Assembly (NCBI RefSeq): GCF_900115045.1
Contig: NZ_FOVC01000010.1
Span: 67,443-131,442 of the forward strand
Origin: Izhakiella capsodis
Lineage (GTDB): Bacteria > Pseudomonadota > Gammaproteobacteria > Enterobacterales > Enterobacteriaceae
Direction: 5' to 3'
Length of the DNA stretch: 64,000 bases
Part shown: positions 45,823-55,454 of the stretch, piece after piece
Numbering within the stretch: the stretch's first letter is position 1
Layout: each line of letters starts with the position of its first letter
Position numbers and translations under genes: made by a program
The notes under the pieces: generated by a model
Database searches by the model: none
What the model saw: only the letters and a program-made list of their open reading frames with translations
Told to the model about the DNA's origin: nothing

Positions 45823-46179
45823 TTTTCAACCGATGATGAAGTTAGGTTCCCTTAGCGAGTGACAGCTTTCGATGGCGTAACCATCCTTTTACCTTTCTGC
45901 TACTGAGTGCAAAAATCCACCCTTGTTTTTTGATCTGTTGATAGCTGGAATACATATATTTAATCAAAAGTTATGGTAATGATTTTAAATAGTTAGGTAT
46001 ATAGTTTACTTAATTTATTTAGCGATTTTTTCCTTTTTAAATCTTAATTATTTCGCTTTTTTTCCTTAATTCTGAAAATTAAGTCGCTAAGTTAAAGTAG
46101 CGATGAATACAGGGTATAGTCATTAATGCTGCTGTTTTTAGTGATCATGATGTTCACGCTCATTATATAAGGGACTATT
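45823..46179. promoter_or_regulatory. Divergent AT-rich promoter region between tssF and tssH
   Basis: This 357-base gap separates the two T6SS arms. It is strongly AT-rich with many A/T runs, a typical H-NS-bound type of promoter. A CTTAATT-type imperfect palindrome lies near 46060-46085. No reading frame is convincing. An AAGGGA site precedes the tssH start. Confidence 0.5.
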
Positions 46180-48840
46180 GTGGCCGTTTTAAGGAAGAAT
46201 CTATTTGGTAAGTTGGATTATACCCTCTTCAATACTATTGAAAGTGCGACTTCATTGTGCAAGTTACGAGGTAATCCCTATGTTGAACTTGTTCACTGGG
46301 TTAATCAGATATGGAACCATGAGAATAACGATATTAAATGCATCGTTCGCTACTTCAATATTAATGTTGAGGAGCTGGAGCGCGGGCTTGCTCAAGTATT
46401 AGCGGGACTGCCAGGTGGCGCTACATCAGTTTCTGATTTCTCTTACCATATAGAACTGGCGATTGAGCGCGCTTGGGTATGTGCCAGTCTCGAATATTTT
46501 GAAAATCGTATTCGAAGTGGACATTTGTTACTGGCAGTGCTTACCAACATGGAACTGCGTCGGGCATTACTGTCAATATTACCGGGCCTTAATAATATTG
46601 ATCTCGAGGTATTGAGTAGCGATTTAAATTATATCACGCGTGACTCACCAGAGAACGAGGAGACAACGAGAGACGGCAGCGTCTTTTATGATGGATCTAT
46701 ACCGGGAGAAGCCAGCAGCGCGATGACTGAAAAGTCCGATGCCAGGCTGGCGCAATTTACCACTGACCTTACCGCTCTGGCGAAAGAGGGTAAGATCGAT
46801 CCGGTATTGGGGCGCAGTCATGAAATATCAACGATGACCGATATCCTCCTGCGCCGAAGGCAGAACAATCCACTGCTGACGGGAGAAGCTGGAGTCGGTA
46901 AAACCGCTGTTGTGGAAGGCTTTGCTCAGGCCATTGTGGCCGGAGAGGTCCCTCCCACTCTTCGGAATGTCCGTTTATTGTCGCTGGATATTGTTGCCCT
47001 TTCTGCGGGTGCCAGTATGAAAGGTGAATTTGAAGCCCGTCTGAAATCTGTACTGGACGAAGCTATCGCTTCCGTCGACCCCATCATTTTATTCATCGAT
47101 GAAGTACATACACTGGTTGGTGCTGGCGGTAATGCGGGAACCGGGGATGCCGCTAATTTACTTAAACCAGCAATGGCTCGTGGTCAAATTCGGATAGTTG
47201 GCGCCACAACCTGGGGGGAGTTTAAGCGTCATATTGAAAAGGACCCCGCATTAACGCGCCGCTTTCAGGTACTACAGATTGAGGAGCCAGGAGAAGAGAG
47301 CGCTACGGCTATGCTTCGTGGTCTGATCCCGGCACTGGAAAAACACCATCATGTCTGGATTATGGATGAAGCGGTGATAGCTGCAGTGCGCCTCTCACAT
47401 CGTTATATTCCGGCCAGGCAGCTGCCCGATAAAGCCATTAGCTTACTGGACACCGCGTGTGCGCGTGTCGCGATGGCGCAATTTACGCCACCAGCAGAAT
47501 TGCAACACCTTAACTGGCAATGTGAAATAGCAGAAAAAGAGCTGAAATTGCTTGAGAAAGCGAGCTACTTAGGTAAAGAGCAAGGCCAGAGAATTGATGA
47601 GCTAAAGATATCGATTGCGCAAACCCGGGGATCACAAGCGGCTTTAGCGCAGCGCTGGCAGGCAGAGCGTGAATGTGTTGAGGGCGTAGTAGCACAACGT
47701 CAGCAGATCCTTGATGCAATAGAAAACGATGATGAAGTATTGCCGACATTACGCCAAATACTGGCCGAACAGGAGGAGATACTCAATTCACTTCGGCAGG
47801 AACAATCGCTGGTTCAGGCGGAGGTGAATGCTGAAACCGTTGCGCGCATTGTTGGGGACTGGACTGGAATACCGGTTGGCCAGATGATGAAAGATGAGAT
47901 GCGAGCCGTTATGGAGCTTCCCCAGCGCCTGAATAACCATGTCTTTGGTCAACAGTATGCACTGGAACAATTAAGTGAAAGTATTATGACCGCTCGGGCT
48001 GGTTTGGCTGATCCGCGTAAGCCAATCGGCGTGTTTATGCTGGTAGGTCCATCAGGCGTTGGTAAAACGGAAACGGCATTGGCTATTGCTGAAAATATGT
48101 ACGGCGGCGAGCAAAACCTGATCACGATAAATATGAGTGAGTATCAGGAATCTCATACTATTTCTGCATTGAAAGGATCACCACCTGGCTACGTTGGTTA
48201 TGGTGAGGGAGGTGTACTGACTGAAGCTGTGCGCCGTCGTCCCTATAGCGTGGTGCTATTGGATGAAGTTGAAAAAGCCCATCCGGACGTACATGAACTT
48301 TTTTATCAGGTCTTTGATAAAGGTCAGATGGAAGATGGTGAGGGTCGGTTAATTGATTTTAAAAATAGCGTGTTGTTATTAACAAGCAATACTGGCAGTG
48401 ATCTCATTGAGCAGTTGTATTCTGACCCCGATACGGCGCCGACGCCCGCCGCCTTGCTATCGGTACTTCAGCCGATATTATTAAAAACATTCCCAGCTGC
48501 TTTTTTGGGGAGAGTGAATGTCATTCCTTATCTACCATTACAAACAGGAACGCTGAATAGTATTGTGAAGCTGCATCTGGAAAGAATAAGTAAACGCCTA
48601 TTTTTGCAGCATCAACTTCACCTTACATATAGCGAGTCAGTTGTTGATTATATTGTTTCACAATGCCGGGTTGCCGAGACAGGGGCAAGGCTACTGATCA
48701 GTTACATTGAGAAAAACTTATTGCCGAAGATAGGCAGAGAAATTCTGGCCCGGCACGGGGATATAGTACATGGTAGCGTTAATATTGATGTTGATTTCGA
48801 TAATAGTGAAATTAATGTAACTATAGTGGATGGAAGATAA
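46180..48840 (+). CDS. tssH: T6SS ATPase TssH (ClpV)
   Basis: ClpV is the hexameric AAA+ ATPase that disassembles contracted TssBC sheaths. The 886-residue protein starts at a GTG (MAVLRKNLFGKLDYTLFNTI). It has an N-terminal domain, Walker A1 GEAGVGKT (235-242), Walker B1 LFIDEVHTLVGAGG, a coiled-coil middle, and Walker A2 GPSGVGKT (623-630) with VLLDEVEKAHPDV. All catalytic motifs are intact. It opens the plus arm. Confidence 0.95.
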   Translation: MAVLRKNLFGKLDYTLFNTIESATSLCKLRGNPYVELVHWVNQIWNHENNDIKCIVRYFNINVEELERGLAQVLAGLPGGATSVSDFSYHIELAIERAWVCASLEYFENRIRSGHLLLAVLTNMELRRALLSILPGLNNIDLEVLSSDLNYITRDSPENEETTRDGSVFYDGSIPGEASSAMTEKSDARLAQFTTDLTALAKEGKIDPVLGRSHEISTMTDILLRRRQNNPLLTGEAGVGKTAVVEGFAQAIVAGEVPPTLRNVRLLSLDIVALSAGASMKGEFEARLKSVLDEAIASVDPIILFIDEVHTLVGAGGNAGTGDAANLLKPAMARGQIRIVGATTWGEFKRHIEKDPALTRRFQVLQIEEPGEESATAMLRGLIPALEKHHHVWIMDEAVIAAVRLSHRYIPARQLPDKAISLLDTACARVAMAQFTPPAELQHLNWQCEIAEKELKLLEKASYLGKEQGQRIDELKISIAQTRGSQAALAQRWQAERECVEGVVAQRQQILDAIENDDEVLPTLRQILAEQEEILNSLRQEQSLVQAEVNAETVARIVGDWTGIPVGQMMKDEMRAVMELPQRLNNHVFGQQYALEQLSESIMTARAGLADPRKPIGVFMLVGPSGVGKTETALAIAENMYGGEQNLITINMSEYQESHTISALKGSPPGYVGYGEGGVLTEAVRRRPYSVVLLDEVEKAHPDVHELFYQVFDKGQMEDGEGRLIDFKNSVLLLTSNTGSDLIEQLYSDPDTAPTPAALLSVLQPILLKTFPAAFLGRVNVIPYLPLQTGTLNSIVKLHLERISKRLFLQHQLHLTYSESVVDYIVSQCRVAETGARLLISYIEKNLLPKIGREILARHGDIVHGSVNIDVDFDNSEINVTIVDGR

Positions 48841-49062
48841 AATCATTTTTAATCACTTGTCGATTAACATGTTTTAATTATGATATTTTAAATATAGACA
48901 GAGGTTTATGTGCATAAGCGTAAATAGGGATCAGGCTACCGGCCTGAACGATCTCTGATGGGGTCGCATGCTAATGTAAAATATTCGGCTGGATATATTA
49001 ATATATTTTAAAGGGACAAGCTGGCAGCGCGTTTAGCTGGTAGTGTGGAGTAAGGAGGTATA

Positions 49063-49849
49063 ATGAAGATGAAGACGATTTTACTCGTGCTTGCAATGCT
49101 GGCGGGCAGCTTCTCTGCTATTGCTTCAATGACTATCAGCGGAACGCGTATTATTTTTCCGCAGGCTAAAAAAGAAGTGAATATTTGGACGAATAATAAC
49201 GGTACTAAGCCTGTGTCAGTGCGGGTTTGGATTGATAACGATTCGCAAACCACCAATCTGAATGATGCCAGGATTTCTTTTATTGTTATCCCTTCAGTTT
49301 ATCGTCTGGAGGTGGGTAAAGGGCAGGATGTCAGGTTATCTTATAATGGCATGGCATTACCTCAAAACAAGGAGTCCGTTCTTTGGCTGAACATGTCAGA
49401 AAATCCACTGCCGTCGACTTCGTCACCAGATAAACAACAGTTTGCGCTGGCCTTCCTGACAAAAGTTAAAATCTTCTATCGCCGGGATGCTCTCCCGGAG
49501 AGTAATTCAGCTAACGAAAGGAAAAAACTTGAATGGCAGGCGGTGAGTGACCCTGTTAACGGGGTTGGTATAAAATTAAATAATACCAAACCCTATTATT
49601 TTATACTTTGATGAATACACTGCTAAAGCTCAGAGTGAAAGAATAGGGTTAGATGTTAAAATGGTGGCGCAATTTTCGTCTGTAGTATTTTATCCGAAAA
49701 ATAAAATAAACAAGTGGAAAGAAATTATGCATAGAGATTATGGGCTAATAAATGATTATGGTGCGGTGTTAAGAATAAAGCTTTCTCCACAAGGTAATGG
49801 TTTTTTTCTGAGCCAGCAAATTATTAATTTACCTAAGCCAAAAGTGTGA
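49063..49849 (+). pseudogene. PapD-like periplasmic pilus chaperone, frameshifted
   Basis: From the ATG at 49063 (strong AAGGAGG site) the protein has a signal peptide ending AIASM, then chaperone domain 1 (TISGTRIIFPQAKKEVNIWT, FIVIPSVYRLEVGKGQDVRL) and LAFLTKVKIFYRRDALPE. At about 49605-49612 the frame runs to a stop after NNTKPYYFIL. In the next frame the second domain continues FDEYTAKAQSERIGLDVKMV and ends INDYGAVLRIKLSPQGNGFF up to 49849. A single-base change explains the break. It sits between tssH and tssB. Confidence 0.78.
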
Positions 49850-50784
49850 AGTTTTGAGAAATACTTATTTTCATAAAAGGCTTCGCTAATTGAAGTCGAA
49901 ATTAAAGGGCGTCTTGCCGTGATTTTTCCTTTTTTCGTGGGCATGAGCGAAGATGCCAAACGTTGTGCTAATGTTCTGTCGTTCACGTTGTCAGGTTATC
50001 CTTTACATCATCGCCATAGCTGAACGACTGCCGGGTTGGCGTTTTTTTTGAGCGATAAAGACAATGAAACCGTTGTGAATTTTTAATCTCAGGCAGTGCG
50101 ATCGGCTATTTGTCATGTCATCGCCTTATTTACCGGATAGCATGATGCTTTACCTTACTGATAATCAGTATAGCCACTGGAGAAAACGCTGTGCATTCAG
50201 ACACTATTCGATCACATTTAATCACTGTCTACGTCATTTTCGTGATGGGGTGATAGCAAGTTGTAAGCTCAACGATCAATTGAAAAAAGGATATTCTTAT
50301 TCGGTAACATATCTATTGGTCATTGTGTATTTATTAATAAGCCGAAATTTAACTCATTGCATGCACGTTCTAATCATAATGGTGGCGGTAATAGTAAGTC
50401 TCAGACGTTTTTTAATGATAGCCAGGGTAAACAGCATTAGTGCAATTATGATCCTGATGGAGTGCCGAACCCTTATTCTGAATAAGCGATATTTCAGCCT
50501 GTACAGATACGGGATAAATTCGCCAGGCAGATATATCGATGGTCATAGTAGTTTTCAACTATATGTTATTCCTTCAGGAGGTAATGATGTGACGCATTAT
50601 TATAGTGCCAGCTATTATGAAAAAGTTTCGTGAGTTGTAACTTCTGGCGATGTTTGGGCATTGCCAGATATTGAGCCGATCTGTAATTAATAGTGAAAAT
50701 AGTGCTTTTCCCCTCTTGATTTCTTATTAAGTAAATTAAGGGATATTCTTATTTCTGAGAAATATAACATGGTGAAATCATATT
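49850..50784. other. Degenerate stretch between the broken chaperone and tssB
   Basis: Several short open stretches in different frames cover this 935-base interval, for example HARSNHNGGGNSKSQTFFND near 50355-50420 and a plus frame from 50115 to 50633 ending HYYSASYYEKVS. None gives a coherent protein. I read it as remains of fimbrial or other genes linked to the broken chaperone, with the tssB promoter at the right end. Confidence 0.45.
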
Positions 50785-51315
50785 ATGAGTAGTAAAAAAA
50801 ATTCTCAAAAATTTATTGCGCGTAACCGTGCCCCTCGTGTACAAATTGAATATGACGTAGAAATATACGGTGCAGAAAAAAAGGTAGAGTTACCCTTTGT
50901 AATGGGAGTGCTTGCTGACTTATCAGGTAAGCCTTTGGAACCTCTTCCCTCTGTTGTGGACAGAAATTTTCTGGATATTGATATTGATAATTTTGACGAG
51001 CGTATGAAAGCAATGCGCCCTCGGGTAGCCTTTGCCGTACCTAATACATTAACCGGTGAAGGTCATCTGATGGTGGATATGACTTTCGAATCTATGCATG
51101 ACTTTTCTCCGGATGCTATAGCCAAAAAAGTTGATTCATTATCACAATTGTTGGATGCACGAACGCAGTTAGCAAACTTACAGACATATATGGATGGCAA
51201 ATCAGGTGCAGAAGATTTGGTCATGAATATACTTCAGGATAAAGCTCTATTAAAAGCGCTGGCTGCTGCACCCAAAAATTCTGAAAATCAGGTCGGCGAA
51301 TCTCAGGAAAAATAA
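50785..51315 (+). CDS. tssB: T6SS sheath small subunit TssB
   Basis: TssB (VipA) pairs with TssC to build the contractile sheath. The 176 residues show QKFIARNRAPRVQIEYDVEI, the LPFVMGVLADLSG motif and FLDIDIDNFDERMKAMRPRV, diagnostic for the family. It is followed by tssC after 14 bases, as usual. Confidence 0.95.
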   Translation: MSSKKNSQKFIARNRAPRVQIEYDVEIYGAEKKVELPFVMGVLADLSGKPLEPLPSVVDRNFLDIDIDNFDERMKAMRPRVAFAVPNTLTGEGHLMVDMTFESMHDFSPDAIAKKVDSLSQLLDARTQLANLQTYMDGKSGAEDLVMNILQDKALLKALAAAPKNSENQVGESQEK

Positions 51316-51329
51316 GAGCAGAGGGAATT

Positions 51330-52841
51330 ATGTCAGCATCAAAAAATGTAAAAGTGCAGAATAGTCCAGTAATGGAAGAGTCAGCATCTAATTTCGATGC
51401 ATTTAACTCATTACTCAGTAAGGAATTCAAAGCAAAATCAGAGCAAACCAAAGCGGCCGTCGAGGGTGCCGTTAAAACATTAGCAGAACAAGCTTTAGCT
51501 AACACTGTCACCGTCTCTGATGATGCCTATAAAAGTATTGCCTCAATTATTGAGGAGATAGACCGTAAGCTTTCTGAGCAGATTAACCTGATTCTTCATC
51601 ATGGAGAATTCCAGTCGTTGGAGAGTGCATGGCGTGGCTTGCATCATCTGGTATTTAATACTGAAACCGATGAAAAGCTGAAGCTGCGTTTTATGGATAT
51701 CTCAAAAGATGATCTGCGTCGCAGCATGAAGCGCTACAAAGGGGTGGCATGGGATCAAAGCCCTTTATTTAAAAAGATTTATGAAGAAGAGTATGGACAG
51801 CTCGGTGGCGAGCCCTATGGTTGCCTCGTTGCTGACTATTTTTTTGACCATTCAGCGCCTGACGTCGATCTGCTGACCTCAGTGGCGAAAGTAGCCGCAT
51901 CAGCTCATGTTCCGTTTATTGCCGGTGCATCACCAACCGTATTACAAATGGATTCATGGCAGGAACTGTCAAATCCGCGCGATTTAACGAAAATTTTCAC
52001 ACAAAATCTCGAATATGCGGCATGGAGCTCACTGCGTCAGTCAGAAGACTCCCGCTACATTGGTCTGGCGATGCCGCGTTTCCTGGCACGTGTACCATAC
52101 GGTATTCGTACTAACCCGGTTGATGCTTTTCATTTTGAAGAAACGACCGATGGTGCCGATCATAGTAAATATGTCTGGGCGAATGCCGCCTATGCAATGG
52201 CAGTAAATATCAATCGTTCTTTCAAAGAGCATGGCTGGTGTACTCTGATTCGCGGTGTTGAAAGTGGTGGTGTTGTAGAGGGGCTTCCCTGCCATACCTT
52301 CCCAACCGATGATGGCGGTGTGGATATGAAATGCCCCACTGAAATTGCTATCTCTGACCGCCGTGAGGCGGAGTTAGCCAAAAATGGATTTATTCCTTTG
52401 GTTCATCGGAAAAATACCGATTACGCTGCGTTTATTGGCGCTCAATCCTTGCAGAAGCCTGCGGAATATTACGATCCTGACGCGACAGCGAACGCCAACT
52501 TATCCACACGGCTACCATATTTGTTTGCTTGTTCACGTTTTGCGCATTATTTGAAATGTATTGTGCGCGATAAGATTGGTTCTTTTAAAGAACGTGATGA
52601 AATGCAACGCTGGCTAAATGACTGGATTATGAACTATGTCGATGGGGATCCTGCTAACTCGACAATGGAGAATAAGGCTCGTCGCCCCCTGGCCGCTGCT
52701 GAAGTTATTGTAGAAGATGTGGAAGGTAACCCTGGATATTATCAGGCGAAATTTTTCCTGCGCCCACATTTTCAGCTGGAAGGTTTAACCGTGTCATTGC
52801 GAATGGTAGCTAAACTTCCATCGCTGAAAGATGTGGCATAA
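51330..52841 (+). CDS. tssC: T6SS sheath large subunit TssC
   Basis: TssC (VipB) forms the body of the sheath with TssB. The 503 residues include FQSLESAWRGLHHLVFNTET, GQLGGEPYGCLVADYFFDHS, WSSLRQSEDSRYIGLAMPRF and a C-terminal FQLEGLTVSLRMVAKLPS. An AGAGGGAATT leader precedes the ATG. It appears complete. Confidence 0.96.
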   Translation: MSASKNVKVQNSPVMEESASNFDAFNSLLSKEFKAKSEQTKAAVEGAVKTLAEQALANTVTVSDDAYKSIASIIEEIDRKLSEQINLILHHGEFQSLESAWRGLHHLVFNTETDEKLKLRFMDISKDDLRRSMKRYKGVAWDQSPLFKKIYEEEYGQLGGEPYGCLVADYFFDHSAPDVDLLTSVAKVAASAHVPFIAGASPTVLQMDSWQELSNPRDLTKIFTQNLEYAAWSSLRQSEDSRYIGLAMPRFLARVPYGIRTNPVDAFHFEETTDGADHSKYVWANAAYAMAVNINRSFKEHGWCTLIRGVESGGVVEGLPCHTFPTDDGGVDMKCPTEIAISDRREAELAKNGFIPLVHRKNTDYAAFIGAQSLQKPAEYYDPDATANANLSTRLPYLFACSRFAHYLKCIVRDKIGSFKERDEMQRWLNDWIMNYVDGDPANSTMENKARRPLAAAEVIVEDVEGNPGYYQAKFFLRPHFQLEGLTVSLRMVAKLPSLKDVA

Positions 52842-52986
52842 TTTTATATAAATTACTCGCGGTCTATTTTTTAAATAATATTTTTTCTGAAAGGAAAAAT
52901 ATAGTTATTATGTTTTTAAGCATAATAACTACCCTCACCCAAAATCTATTTTGGGAATATTAATCAATGTCATAGAAGAGGATGCT

Positions 52987-53472
52987 ATGTCTCAAGATAT
53001 GTTTATTAAGATCGATGGAATTGACGGTGAGTCGTTAGATTCCACACATAAAGATGAAATTCAGGTTCTTGCCTGGAGATGGGATGTTTCACAGCATTCT
53101 AATATGCACAGTGGTTCTGGTGGTGGGTCTGGTAAAGCTACAGTCTCTGATTTCCGCTTTGAGCATTATACCGATAAGGCCAGTCCGAACCTTCTGAACT
53201 ATTGTTTGTCCGGTAAGCATATTAAGAATGTGAAGTTTGTTGTACGTAAGGCGGGTGGTAATCCACTTGAATACCTGAGCATTAAATTTACTGATGTCAT
53301 CATTACACATGTTGAAATGCTTGGTTCTATCGAAGATGAAACCCGTCCGCGTGAAAGCGTACGTTTCTCCTTTACGAAGATGACGCAGGATTATGTTATG
53401 CAAAATGCTGAGGGTCATAAATCTGGTACTATTTCTGCCAGCTATGATGTTAAAGCGAACCTGAACTCCTGA
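52987..53472 (+). CDS. hcp: T6SS inner tube protein Hcp (TssD)
   Basis: Hcp hexamers stack into the tube propelled by sheath contraction. The 161 residues start MSQDMFIKIDGIDGESLDST at 52987 after AGAGGA; an ATG at 52951 would add 12 residues and lacks support. Family text includes SKIDEIQV-like HKDEIQVLAWRWDV, GKATVSDFRFEHYTDKASPN and RESVRFSFTKMTQDY. A GC-rich hairpin-like segment follows the stop. Confidence 0.95.
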   Translation: MSQDMFIKIDGIDGESLDSTHKDEIQVLAWRWDVSQHSNMHSGSGGGSGKATVSDFRFEHYTDKASPNLLNYCLSGKHIKNVKFVVRKAGGNPLEYLSIKFTDVIITHVEMLGSIEDETRPRESVRFSFTKMTQDYVMQNAEGHKSGTISASYDVKANLNS

Positions 53473-53542
53473 TGTTGTGAGTTTATCCCTGCGGCCTTCG
53501 CCGCAGGGTTTATGCTTATAGTAGCGAAGAGCGGTAAGCTAA

Positions 53543-54100
53543 ATGCGGATAAGAGAAAATAATATAGCTGATGTTTTTAAAAATGGTATTTGGAAGAAAG
53601 TGATGGCAATTGTATCTTGTCTTATGCTTCTTTCTTGTTCCTCTTCGCGTAATGATTCTGAAAAAGAAAACGAAATTAAAGAAATAATAATAACATTACA
53701 GGCTGAAAATAACATAAATCCAGATAAATATGGTAATGCCAGTCCTGTTAAGGTGATAATTTATCCATTAAAAGAACATGATCCCTTTTTTGCCGGAGAT
53801 ATTTACAACCAGGAAGAAATTAGTAATAAGGATAATGTATCTGGAGCTGAGAAAATGGGTGAATATATCATCTCTCCCGCTGAAGAGATAAAACTCAGAC
53901 TGCCTTTCAACAAAGAAAATAAGATGTTGGGAATAGTAACGGAGTATCGCGATATTACACACTCCGTATGGAAGGTGGTTTACCCAATACCCCGGAAACC
54001 AAAAGAACCCTGGTACCGTATATTTTGGCCAATTGAGGAAATTTGGCAGCCGGAGCTCACCGTCCATCTGGAATATTTGACAACTTCGATAAAAAAGTGA
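53543..54100 (+). CDS. tssJ: T6SS outer-membrane lipoprotein TssJ
   Basis: TssJ anchors the TssJLM membrane complex to the outer membrane. The 185-residue precursor has a signal ending in lipobox LLSC with lipidated Cys32. The mature part has NASPVKVIIYPLKEHDPFFA, the TssJ loop region, and ends with beta-strand ELTVHLEYL. The start may instead be the ATG 20 codons in (MAIVSCLMLL). It lies one base before the tssK frame. Confidence 0.85.
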   Translation: MRIRENNIADVFKNGIWKKVMAIVSCLMLLSCSSSRNDSEKENEIKEIIITLQAENNINPDKYGNASPVKVIIYPLKEHDPFFAGDIYNQEEISNKDNVSGAEKMGEYIISPAEEIKLRLPFNKENKMLGIVTEYRDITHSVWKVVYPIPRKPKEPWYRIFWPIEEIWQPELTVHLEYLTTSIKK

Positions 54101-54107
54101 CTTGACT

Positions 54108-55454
54108 ATGAGAACTAATAAAGTCGTCTGGAGTGAAGGACTGTTCCTGCGTCCACAGCTTTTTCAGCAGCAAGAACGTTACCATGAATATTTTTCCCAT
54201 AAGCGAGCGGCGACGATCACGCCTTTTTTTTGGGGGTTCTCACAGTATGAGGTCGATCGTGAAGCGCTGGCTTACGGTAAGCTGGTTTTGCGTTCAGGAT
54301 CCGGAGTCTTGCCCGATGGTACTCCCTTTGATATTCCCGGGCATGCAGCCTTACCAGATCCGCTAACTATTTTGCCTGAACATTTAGGCAAGCTCATTTA
54401 TCTGGCGGTCCCGCTACGTCTGGATAATAGCGATGAAACTATTTTTGATGGTAACGATATAGGCTCGCTGGCCCGCTTCAGTGCAAAAGAAGAAGAATTA
54501 AACGACACCAACGCTATCAGACAGGGGCCTAAACCGGTACAGCTGGCTCAGCTGCGATTAAGGTTGGTTTCTGAAGGAGAAATGACCGAGTCCTGGATTG
54601 GCCTGCCATTAACGCGCGTTCGCGCTATTCAACCAGATGGGAGCGTATTGTTACATACTGATGATTATATACCGCCAATTACCGGTTATGCCGCAAATGA
54701 TTTGTTAAGCGAATGGCTTATTCATCTGAATGGACTGGTTAAAATGCGTGCCGACATGCTGGCGATGCGGTTATCGAATAGCGATGGTAAAGCCAGCGCC
54801 AGTGCAGAGATCGTTGATTATTTGTTATTACAGATCTTTAATAAATACGAGCCAATATTTGATCACTTCCGTCATATACCTGAACTCCCTCCGATCACCT
54901 TCTATCAGGAGCTGGCGAAATTTGCCGGTGAATTATCCACGTTTATTCGGGTGAAGACCCGTCGGCCCCGGCAAGCGCCGGGTTATGAACACGCCGATTT
55001 GTACGCCTCTATCCGTCCTCTGGTTGACGAGGTGCATGAGCTGTTAAATCAGATTCTCGTGCGCGCAGGTCAGTTAATTACGCTCGAACCACGGGGCAAT
55101 GGCGTATGGTCCGCAACCTTACTCCCGGCAGAATTGCGCAGTTTTTCTAACCTTGTACTGGCGGTTACCGCGCAAATACCAATGGATGTATTACAACATC
55201 AGTATGCTGCTCAGGCAAAAATTAGCGCTCCTCAACAACTGCGTGAGCTGGTGCGGTCGCATTTACCCGGCCTTGAGATAAGCGCTTTGCCCGTTCCTCC
55301 GCGACAGATCCCCTACAGTTCGGGTTATGTCTACTTTGAACTAAATAAAGCGGGACCTTTTTGGGAAAAAGTTTCCAGTACAGGTGCAATTGCTATACAC
55401 GTCGCAGGTGATTTCCCCAGCTTGAAAATGGAACTCTGGGGAATCAGGGACTAA
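54108..55454 (+). CDS. tssK: T6SS baseplate protein TssK
   Basis: TssK links the baseplate to the membrane complex. The 448 residues start MRTNKVVWSEGLFLRPQLFQ, with QQQERYHEYFSHKRA and FWGFSQYEVDREALAYGKL. A C-terminal SSGYVYFELNKAGPFWEKV follows; all are standard. A TTG two codons earlier is open too, but the ATG at 54108 is preferred. Its TAA shares a base with the tssL ATG. Confidence 0.95.
   Translation: MRTNKVVWSEGLFLRPQLFQQQERYHEYFSHKRAATITPFFWGFSQYEVDREALAYGKLVLRSGSGVLPDGTPFDIPGHAALPDPLTILPEHLGKLIYLAVPLRLDNSDETIFDGNDIGSLARFSAKEEELNDTNAIRQGPKPVQLAQLRLRLVSEGEMTESWIGLPLTRVRAIQPDGSVLLHTDDYIPPITGYAANDLLSEWLIHLNGLVKMRADMLAMRLSNSDGKASASAEIVDYLLLQIFNKYEPIFDHFRHIPELPPITFYQELAKFAGELSTFIRVKTRRPRQAPGYEHADLYASIRPLVDEVHELLNQILVRAGQLITLEPRGNGVWSATLLPAELRSFSNLVLAVTAQIPMDVLQHQYAAQAKISAPQQLRELVRSHLPGLEISALPVPPRQIPYSSGYVYFELNKAGPFWEKVSSTGAIAIHVAGDFPSLKMELWGIRD

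Noticed and set aside
50115..50633. 172-codon plus frame between the broken chaperone and tssB
   Set aside because: The composition and mid-frame change in character do not look like one protein; no ribosome binding site or family match. Kept only as degenerate DNA.
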